From contig QYPL01000001.1 of assembly GCA_007280515.1 (NCBI GenBank), positions 1 through 49,101 on the forward strand: a stretch of 49,101 nucleotides of DNA. Reading direction: 5' to 3'. The position numbers were made by a program, and so were the translations under genes. The notes beneath the pieces were generated by a model, which saw only the letters and a program-made list of their open reading frames with translations, was not told the DNA's origin and did no database searches. The DNA is from Sediminibacterium sp. Its GTDB lineage: Bacteria; Bacteroidota; Bacteroidia; Chitinophagales; Chitinophagaceae. The number at the start of each line of letters is the position of its first letter. Position 1 is the stretch's first letter. Below are positions 43,602-49,101 of this stretch, in pieces.

Positions 43602-45530
43602 ATGATTACCTCGAATACTATACAACAAATCACCAACAGAATTGACATCATTGATGTAGTGGGTGAATTTGTGAAATTGAAAAAAAGAGGTACCAACTTT
43701 ATAGGCAACTGCCCTTTTCATAACGAAAAATCACCTTCGTTTACCGTCTCTCCTGCCAAAGAAATTTACAAGTGTTTTGGCTGTGGCAAAAGTGGCAATA
43801 CCATTACTTTTTTAATGGAACATGAGAAGTATAGTTATGTAGAGTCTTTAAGATGGTTAGCAGCTAGGTATAATATTGAAATTGAAGAAACGCAAAGTAG
43901 TCCTGAACAAAAATTAGTACAGCAAGTAGCCGATAGTTTATATGCTATTAATAATTTCGCGATGGATTTTTTCGCCAAGCAATACTGGGAAACAGAGGCC
44001 GGTGAATCTATTGCACAAAGCTATATGCAGCATAGAGGTTTTTTAAAACCCATTGTAGAAAAATTTAAAATTGGCTACAACCCTTCCGATAAAGATAGTT
44101 TAGCCAAGGCCTTAATTCAAAATCAATTCAATCCCGGACTTTTTGCCAAAACAGGTTTGGTGGTGGAGCGCAACGGCGAGTGGCAGGATAATTACAGAGA
44201 CCGTATTATTTTTCCTATTCATAATACCACTGGAAAAATTATTGGATTTGGTGCAAGACAAATTGCCAAGAACGATAAGTCACCTAAATACATTAACTCT
44301 CCCGAGAATGATATTTATGTAAAGAGTAAAATATTATATGGTTCTTATTTTGCAAGAACTTCTATTGATAAATTAAATGAATGTTTACTTGTAGAAGGTT
44401 ATACCGATGTGGTAAGCTTACACCAAGCAGGTATTGAAAATGTGGTAGCCAGCGGTGGTACTTCTTTAACCATTGACCAGTTAAGACTCATCAAAAAATA
44501 CACGCAGAACCTAACCATTATTTACGACGGAGATGCGGCGGGTGTGAAAGCAGCCTTGCGTGGATTAGACATGGCCTTGGAAGAGGGATTAAATGTGCAA
44601 CTAGTTTTAATTCCTGATAAAGAAGATCCAGATAGTTATGTAAACAAAGTAGGACCAGACGCTTTTAGAGAATTTGTACAATCTGCTAAAAAAGATTTTG
44701 TATTATTTCAATTAGAAGTACAATTAAAAGAAGTAGGTGGCGACTTGAATAAGAAGAATGCCTTAGTGAATCAAATTGCAGAAACATTAAGTAAAATTAA
44801 TAAACCTGAAGATTTTACCAAGCTGCAAGAATATGTAAAAAAGTGCGCATCCCTACTGCGTATTGACGAGACAGGCTTAACGCAACTCGTGAATAAGTTT
44901 AAGCGTGATAAGATAGTAAAAGAAGAAAAGAAGATGTCTTATGACGAAGCCGCTATTCTAATGCCTAGCTTTCCTCAAGGACAAGAACAACAGCAGGATA
45001 CAGACTTATTTACTGATAAAGATTTAGCCCACGAGAAAAATTTAGTAAAACTTATTATTGAATATGGTAATGAACTTACTAAAGAAAATAAATTAGTGGC
45101 GCAGTGGATTTTTGATGAAATAGAATCTTTCCCTTTAGAAAATGAGGATATGGTTTATTTGGTAGACGCTTATAAAAAATGGTTTTACGATGGCAAGCTA
45201 CCCAATGGCAAAACGCTTCAATACCATGAAGATGAAAGAGTACAAAAATGGGTAGTGAGTTTATTTGAACCTGACCATGAATTAAGTACAAGATGGAATG
45301 AAAAATTAGGTAAGCCAGAGCGTGAGGTAGTAAAAGATATTATCAATGAAATTGAAATAGGCTTAATGTACTTTAAATTGAGAAAGGTAAAGAAGATGAT
45401 TAGCCAAAATCAGATGGACCTAGAAACAGCCCCTGAAAAAGAACAAATACAATTACTTCAAATACATAAGCATTTAAAAGAAGTGGAGCGCGAATTAACA
45501 CAAGGTATTGGAACGGTGATTATGAAGTAG
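43602..45530 (+). CDS. dnaG: DNA primase DnaG
   Basis: 642 residues. It makes RNA primers for replication. The N-terminal CHC2 zinc finger is complete: Cys37 and His40 in CPFH, then Cys58 and Cys61 in CFGC. The core has the basic motif DRIIFPIHNTTGKIIGFGARQI, and the TOPRIM domain has LLVEGYTDVVSLHQAG (~residue 262) and TIIYDGDAAGVKAA with the metal-binding acidic residues. The C-terminal ~200 residues are a helical DnaB-binding-type region, less conserved. A hairpin and repeat cluster follow the stop. Confidence 0.96.
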   Translation: MITSNTIQQITNRIDIIDVVGEFVKLKKRGTNFIGNCPFHNEKSPSFTVSPAKEIYKCFGCGKSGNTITFLMEHEKYSYVESLRWLAARYNIEIEETQSSPEQKLVQQVADSLYAINNFAMDFFAKQYWETEAGESIAQSYMQHRGFLKPIVEKFKIGYNPSDKDSLAKALIQNQFNPGLFAKTGLVVERNGEWQDNYRDRIIFPIHNTTGKIIGFGARQIAKNDKSPKYINSPENDIYVKSKILYGSYFARTSIDKLNECLLVEGYTDVVSLHQAGIENVVASGGTSLTIDQLRLIKKYTQNLTIIYDGDAAGVKAALRGLDMALEEGLNVQLVLIPDKEDPDSYVNKVGPDAFREFVQSAKKDFVLFQLEVQLKEVGGDLNKKNALVNQIAETLSKINKPEDFTKLQEYVKKCASLLRIDETGLTQLVNKFKRDKIVKEEKKMSYDEAAILMPSFPQGQEQQQDTDLFTDKDLAHEKNLVKLIIEYGNELTKENKLVAQWIFDEIESFPLENEDMVYLVDAYKKWFYDGKLPNGKTLQYHEDERVQKWVVSLFEPDHELSTRWNEKLGKPEREVVKDIINEIEIGLMYFKLRKVKKMISQNQMDLETAPEKEQIQLLQIHKHLKEVERELTQGIGTVIMK

Positions 45531-45544
45531 CCCCTAAATAACAA

Positions 45545-45566
45545 AAGGCTCCAAACCTGGAGCCTT
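45545..45566. terminator. Perfect hairpin between dnaG and the YdeI-like gene
   Basis: Stem AAGGCTCCA/TGGAGCCTT (45545-45553 with 45558-45566), four-base loop. On the minus strand it is followed by a T-rich tail (TTGTTATTT), so it best fits a terminator for the YdeI-like gene; on the + strand the tail is A-rich and weak. Confidence 0.6.
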
Positions 45567-45567
45567 A

Positions 45568-45615
45568 AAAATCATTAGAGTGTAAAATCATTAGAGTATA
45601 AAATCATAAGAGTGT
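45568..45615. repeat. Three 16-bp tandem repeats
   Basis: AAAATCATTAGAGTGT repeated three times head to tail (45568-45583, 45584-45599, 45600-45615) with one or two changes in copies two and three. It lies in the convergent gap between dnaG and the YdeI-like gene. Confidence 0.85.
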
Positions 45616-45657
45616 AATATTTTTTAAATTTATATTTATTAAAATTTAAAAAATATT
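45616..45657. repeat. A/T-only perfect inverted repeat over a stop codon
   Basis: AATATTTTTTAAATTT (45616-45631) and its exact reverse complement (45642-45657) enclose a 10-base loop. The right arm covers two bases of the stop codon of the minus-strand gene. It directly adjoins the tandem repeats. Confidence 0.85.
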
Positions 45658-46324
45658 ACTTCTCGGACGGGCTATTCTTCCCAGCTAATAATTTTTCTAC
45701 AGTTGATTCCAAACGCTTTTGTTTGGTTTCTTCCTTCTTAGCACCTTGGATCCAACTTAAATATTCTTTTTGATTCAATATAGATAAAGAAATAAAGAAC
45801 TCTCTAGCTTCTTCATGTGCACCAAATAATTTATCTAATTCTATAGGAAGGGCAATTAATCTTTTCTCAAAGTCGTCTACTTTAATATCGGCAGCTTTGA
45901 ATTCAACGAAGGTTCTGTTTCTATTTGGTATTTGGTCTAATTTCTTAAAACGCATTGCTGTCCAAACATGGTCTAAGGTAACTTGTCTTACCGCCTCGTA
46001 TTCGTTTTTCGATAAAATTTCCCAGCTAGCGTCTCTGTTTAAATCAGAGACTATTTTAGAAGTGGTCTTAGGATAAGAAATCCATAATTTACTCTCTGGA
46101 TGTAAGGCTGGAAATACCTCTTTTAAGATATTATTCAATTGTAATTGATTGATAGCGAAAATAAGGGCAAAATCGATTTTTCTAGTCTTTAAGAGCGGGG
46201 TTAAGTTCTTGTTGTAAGAAAGCTTGGCAAACTGTTTTTCTACAGAAGAAGGCAGTCCTTGAATCAGTAAATTTTTCTCATCCTTTAGTTGCAATTTCTC
46301 TAAAATATTCTGATTACCTGACAT
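45656..46324 (-). CDS. YdeI/OmpD-associated family protein
   Basis: 222 residues, cytosolic. The last ~75 residues fit the YdeI/OmpD-associated (Bacteriocin-protection) domain: ELDKLFGAHEEAREFFISLSILNQKEYLSWI then AKKEETKQKRLESTVEKLLAGK. The N-terminal ~140 residues resemble DUF3052-type proteins (IDFALIFAINQLQLNNILKEVFPALHPESKLWISYPK, then DHVWTAMRFKK). The biochemical role of this family is not known. It has its own -7-like element at 46347 and is bounded downstream by the repeat cluster and hairpin. Confidence 0.75.
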   Translation of the reverse strand: MSGNQNILEKLQLKDEKNLLIQGLPSSVEKQFAKLSYNKNLTPLLKTRKIDFALIFAINQLQLNNILKEVFPALHPESKLWISYPKTTSKIVSDLNRDASWEILSKNEYEAVRQVTLDHVWTAMRFKKLDQIPNRNRTFVEFKAADIKVDDFEKRLIALPIELDKLFGAHEEAREFFISLSILNQKEYLSWIQGAKKEETKQKRLESTVEKLLAGKNSPSEK

Positions 46325-46346
46325 GGCTTTACGGTTTTAACGGACG

Positions 46347-46355
46347 GCGAAGTTA
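46347..46355 (-). promoter_or_regulatory. -7-like element of the YdeI-like gene
   Basis: TAACTTCGC on the minus strand, one mismatch from TAnnTTTGC, 22 nt before the ATG. No -33 TTTG. Confidence 0.35.
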
Positions 46356-46418
46356 CTAAATACTATTTTTTTTGAGCTATAATACTAATGAAATCTTTAA
46401 AATTTGATAAACAAACCC

Positions 46419-47060
46419 TTATTTAAGGTTTTTTCTATCTCTATTTTTGAAAATGGGTGCTTTGCTTTCGGTACCCTTCATAAGCCTGCTGATGTTTTTC
46501 TGATGAGAAACCACCACCATCAAGGCTACTATTAATGCGAAAAGGCGATAGATAGCATCCTTTTCTTTGAAAATAAAGAGGATCAATACCATAAAAGCCA
46601 CTCCTGCCAAAATAGAGCTTAATGATACAAATCGGGTTGAAAGCAAAGTAATTAAGAATACTACTAAGCAAAGTAAAGCAACCACTGGTTGAATAGCTAA
46701 GGCCATTCCTAATAAAGTTGCCACCCCTTTTCCACCTTTGAAATTGGCAAAAATGGGAAATATATGTCCAAGGACAGCCACTATTCCTAGGGCTATCATA
46801 AAATTAGTTCTTGCTAGTTCGTGGGTTAAATAAAATGGAATAAGAATGTACAAGGAAGTTGCAATGACACCCTTGGTAACATCCACAAGCATTACAAAGC
46901 TGCCCCATTTTGAACCTAGTACCCTAAAAGTGTTGGTAGCACCAGCATTTCCACTTCCGTAATCTCTAATATCAATACCAAACACCGACTTACTAACCCA
47001 CACTGCTGTAGGAATAGAACCGATGATATAGGCCAGTATAATTAGAATAATTTCTGTCAT
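46419..47060 (-). CDS. plsY: Glycerol-3-phosphate acyltransferase PlsY
   Basis: 213 residues, five membrane helices. It transfers the acyl group from acyl-phosphate to glycerol-3-phosphate, the first committed step of phospholipid synthesis. The three PlsY motifs are present: YIIGSIPTAVWVSK near the N-terminus, GSGNAGATNTFRVLG, and FANFKGGKGVATLLG. The C-terminus is basic. It has a perfect -7 element 18 nt upstream and is separated from prmA by 71 nt. Confidence 0.94.
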   Translation of the reverse strand: MTEIILIILAYIIGSIPTAVWVSKSVFGIDIRDYGSGNAGATNTFRVLGSKWGSFVMLVDVTKGVIATSLYILIPFYLTHELARTNFMIALGIVAVLGHIFPIFANFKGGKGVATLLGMALAIQPVVALLCLVVFLITLLSTRFVSLSSILAGVAFMVLILFIFKEKDAIYRLFALIVALMVVVSHQKNISRLMKGTESKAPIFKNRDRKNLK

Positions 47061-47078
47061 TGTAAATTTGGTTGGAGG

Positions 47079-47087
47079 GCAAAGATA
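47079..47087 (-). promoter_or_regulatory. -7 element of plsY
   Basis: TATCTTTGC on the minus strand, a perfect TAnnTTTG match, 18 nt before the plsY ATG. Confidence 0.55.
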
Positions 47088-47131
47088 CGACGAAAAAAAT
47101 TAATGATTTGTTAACACTGTGAACTAAACTT

Positions 47132-48025
47132 TTAATTCAAGTTAAAAAGTAAGCTAATCCAGCCATTTAAAGGCCTTGATTTTTGAAATTTCCAGCCATT
47201 ATTATTGGCTAATTGAATCATATCTGATTGATCCTCAATAAGTAAACCACTTAATACTAATACCGAACCTGGAAGGGCTAGTTGGGTTAATTCAAGCATA
47301 TTGGCCTCAATAATATGCCTATTTACATTGGCTATAATAATGTCAAATTTTTTGTCTTGATAGGCCGATTCTACTTTTTCTATGCTAACTAATTGGCAAT
47401 CATTGTTTTGTATGTTCTCTATCGAATTTTCGATACACCAATCGTCGTTATCAACGGCCAAAACCGATGCCGCCCCTAGTTTTTCGGCTAGGATGGCTAG
47501 TATACCTGTGCCGGTTCCAAAATCATAAATATTCTTGCCTTTAAAATCCATCGATTCCATTAATTCAATAACGGTGAATGTAGTGGCGTGATGTCCCGTT
47601 CCAAAGCTCATTTTGGGTGTAATCTCTATCTCAAAACTAACTTTAGGGTCAAAAACTGGATGAAAATGAGCTCGAATACCTACAAAATTAGCTACTCTTA
47701 CTGGCTCAAAATTAGATTCCCATATTGCATTCCAATTTTCTTCTTTAATTATTGATTTAGAATACTTTATATTATACTGTTTGAATATAATATCTAATTC
47801 ATTATCCAAAAAATTAGCCTCAAATTCAGTATTAAGTATAAAAGTTTTGCAATGGCCTGCGCCAACACCTAGCTTATTAGACATTTTTACTCCATCGTTA
47901 ATGCCTAGACTCGCCTCCTCTTCACTAAACCCATCAAATCCCAGTGCCGATAACTGAGCCACTAGTATTTCAAATTGGTCCTGGTTTTCAAAATCGAAGG
48001 CTATTTGAATGTATTCTTTAGACAT
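47132..48025 (-). CDS. prmA: Ribosomal protein L11 methyltransferase PrmA
   Basis: 297 residues. It trimethylates ribosomal protein L11 using SAM. The N-terminal L11-recognition domain (to ~residue 90) is followed by ITPKMSFGTGHHATTFTVIELME, the SAM motif NIYDFGTGTGILAILAEKLGA with AVDNDDW, and FDIIIANVNRHII (the N-P/V-P-Y-type catalytic-loop position reads NVNR). It is next to plsY and just downstream of the unusual intergenic element at 48094-48195. A -33/-7 promoter lies 51 nt upstream. Confidence 0.92.
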   Translation of the reverse strand: MSKEYIQIAFDFENQDQFEILVAQLSALGFDGFSEEEASLGINDGVKMSNKLGVGAGHCKTFILNTEFEANFLDNELDIIFKQYNIKYSKSIIKEENWNAIWESNFEPVRVANFVGIRAHFHPVFDPKVSFEIEITPKMSFGTGHHATTFTVIELMESMDFKGKNIYDFGTGTGILAILAEKLGAASVLAVDNDDWCIENSIENIQNNDCQLVSIEKVESAYQDKKFDIIIANVNRHIIEANMLELTQLALPGSVLVLSGLLIEDQSDMIQLANNNGWKFQKSRPLNGWISLLFNLN

Positions 48026-48076
48026 GGGGTTGTTATTGGGGATCTTTTAATTGGGCGCTTTAGTGGGTCTTAGGAA

Positions 48077-48109
48077 GTAAAGGTAAATAGTAAGATGATT
48101 AAATACAAA
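48077..48109 (-). promoter_or_regulatory. Promoter of prmA (TTTG-20-TACCTTTAC)
   Basis: On the minus strand TTTG (48106-48109), a 20-nt spacer, then TACCTTTAC (48077-48085). The -33 element overlaps one arm of the long inverted repeat, so folding or protein binding at that repeat could affect this promoter. Confidence 0.6.
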
Positions 48110-48195
48110 TCTGAGTCGAGAAGACGCGAACGATCGTCTGATGCATGAGTCAAACTTCAACGTAGAGAGAGACGAAGATTAGGTATTTAATCATC
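48094..48195. ncRNA. Candidate structured element: 13-bp inverted repeat enclosing a GC-richer core
   Basis: GATGATTAAATAC (48094-48106) is exactly complementary to GTATTTAATCATC (48183-48195). Just inside, AATCT and AGATT pair as well, giving an 18-bp stem with a small internal loop around a ~63-nt core. The core is visibly richer in G/C than the flanks and contains AGACG/CGTCT hairpin arms and the 8-bp palindrome ACGATCGT. There is no coding frame of note. On the minus strand a possible promoter (TTTG-22-TACACTTG, about 48224-48261) lies upstream. It may be a small RNA, a cis-acting element or a mini inverted-repeat element; the type label is tentative. Confidence 0.4.
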
Positions 48196-48259
48196 GATAT
48201 ATAATATGAGCTTGGTATTGGATTTATTCAAGTGTAAGGTTTTTCAAAAAGTTAAATGC

Positions 48260-48294
48260 AAAAAAATGCCCTCCCATATTTGGGAAGGCATTTT
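48260..48294 (-). terminator. Intrinsic terminator after pnp
   Basis: On the minus strand, AATGCCTTCCCA pairs with TGGGAGGGCATT (one mismatch), loop AATA-type, followed by a run of T's. It lies ~55 nt after the pnp stop. The 48026-48348 gap (323 nt) therefore holds this terminator, the structured element and the prmA promoter, and no gene. Confidence 0.85.
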
Positions 48295-48348
48295 AAAAAT
48301 CATTATAGAATTTTTCAAGCCTTTAAATTTTATAAAGGCGCAGAAAAA

Positions 48349-49101
48349 TTAACCTTGTTGAGGACCTCTATCTTCACGAGGCGCTTGCTCTGGACGAGGT
48401 AATAAAGCTTTATGGCTTAATTTGAACTTACCTGTTTTAGGATCCAAACCAACCAATTTCACTTTCACTACATCTCCTTCGTTAAAAATACCATCCATTG
48501 TTTCCAAACGCTTCCAGCTTATTTCACTAATGTGTAATAAACCTTGTTTGCCTGGCATGAATTCTACAAAGGCACCAAATTCTTTCACACCCTTCACTAC
48601 TCCTTCGTATTCATCTCCAATTTCTGGAACAGCTACAATACCATTGATCCATTTAACTGCAGCATCCAAACTATCTTTATTTGCAGAGAAGATACTTACT
48701 TCACCATGGTTACCCACTTCTTCAATATTAATAGTGGCACCAGTTGCTCTTTGCATCTCTTGGATGATTTTACCACCTGGCCCGATGACAGCTCCAATAT
48801 ATTCTTTATCAATAATTAATTTAACCATTCTAGGTGCATGTGGTTTCACATCTGCACGTGCAGCTGGCATACACTCATACATGGCATCTAAAATATGTAA
48901 GCGACCTTTTTTAGCCTGAGACAATGCTTCACGCATAATGTCCATACTTAAACCGTCTACTTTGATATCCATTTGTACACCACAGATACCATCGCGTGTT
49001 CCAGTTACTTTAAAATCCATATCTCCTAAATGATCTTCATCTCCTAGGATATCTGTTAAAATGGCGTACTTACCATCTTCTCTTGAAATTAATCCCATAG
49101 C
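48349..49101 (-). CDS. pnp: Polyribonucleotide nucleotidyltransferase (PNPase), C-terminal part
   Basis: Partial: the frame runs off the right edge of the window, leaving ~250 C-terminal residues. PNPase degrades RNA phosphorolytically from the 3' end. Visible parts are the end of the second RNase PH domain ([19 protein letters not shown] with catalytic Asp residues, [12 protein letters not shown]), the KH domain ([27 protein letters not shown]) and the S1 RNA-binding domain ([34 protein letters not shown]). The tail is short and Pro/Arg/Glu-rich. A clear intrinsic terminator follows. Confidence 0.96.
   Translation of the reverse strand, partial: AMGLISREDGKYAILTDILGDEDHLGDMDFKVTGTRDGICGVQMDIKVDGLSMDIMREALSQAKKGRLHILDAMYECMPAARADVKPHAPRMVKLIIDKEYIGAVIGPGGKIIQEMQRATGATINIEEVGNHGEVSIFSANKDSLDAAVKWINGIVAVPEIGDEYEGVVKGVKEFGAFVEFMPGKQGLLHISEISWKRLETMDGIFNEGDVVKVKLVGLDPKTGKFKLSHKALLPRPEQAPREDRGPQQG

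Noticed and set aside
45568..45615. Tandem repeats as a CRISPR array
   Set aside because: Units are 16 bp, directly adjacent with no spacers, and no cas genes are present.
48107..48182. GC-richer core as a tRNA or tmRNA
   Set aside because: No T-loop GTTCRANYC, no cloverleaf and no tmRNA tag frame could be found.
48422..48919. 165-codon plus-strand frame inside pnp
   Set aside because: Antisense to the conserved KH/S1 region of PNPase; no independent support.

Overview
The window is chromosomal DNA from a low-GC member of the Bacteroidota, most likely order Chitinophagales (Chitinophagaceae-like). Four things point there: a PorP/SprF protein coupled to a giant PKD protein with a gliding-motility type C-terminal (CHU_C) domain, i.e. 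type IX secretion; a Bacteroidota-type serine palmitoyltransferase; DUF4294 and DUF3078 proteins; and, upstream of many genes, the Bacteroidota -7 promoter element TAnnTTTG rather than sigma-70 boxes. Shine-Dalgarno sequences are mostly absent. Nearly everything is housekeeping; there is no phage, transposon, CRISPR array or plasmid module. Genus is not determinable from what I can see.

Layout. 1-54: probable tRNA 3' end and a bidirectional terminator. 53-5149 (-): secreted PKD/CHU_C giant plus PorP/SprF. 5244-9447: rlmH, rhomboid protease, then glnS-tilS (-). 9507-13091 (-): ccmE-ccmF cytochrome c maturation and a DUF4294 protein. 13156-15990 (+): a membrane protein, an uncharacterised radical SAM enzyme with extra cysteines, and an overlapping EamA exporter. 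16039-18163 (+): TonB-like protein and folC. 18174-19553 (-): DinB/YfiT protein and an orphan ABC ATPase, divergent from purK. 21758-20793 (-): DUF3078 outer-membrane protein.

21897-26377 (+) is a well-bounded transcription unit: promoter, miaB, sigma-54 activator, lptE, a hypothetical gene, secG and a strong terminator. It is followed by mltG and a YihY/BrkB membrane protein. 28457-35113 holds serine palmitoyltransferase (-), a PafA-like alkaline phosphatase (+), a tiny secreted Cys/His-rich protein (+), icd (-) and an Nramp transporter fused to a universal-stress domain (-). 35276-40379 has a lipoprotein, a glucan-phosphorylase-like protein that lacks the PLP lysine, the kdgK-eda pair (-) and ubiX. 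40483-49101 has clpC (-), a STAS-like protein and dnaG (+), a YdeI-like protein, plsY, prmA and the 3' end of pnp (all -).

The points most worth a second look are the Lys-to-Thr change at the PLP site of the phosphorylase-like protein, a ~102-nt long-hairpin element in the prmA-pnp gap (the only gap over 300 nt), the radical SAM/EamA pair, the Cys/His-rich mini-protein, the Cys-type CcmE, and promoters so close to start codons that the mRNAs may be leaderless. I saw no clear defence, mobile or biosynthetic 'system' beyond these.
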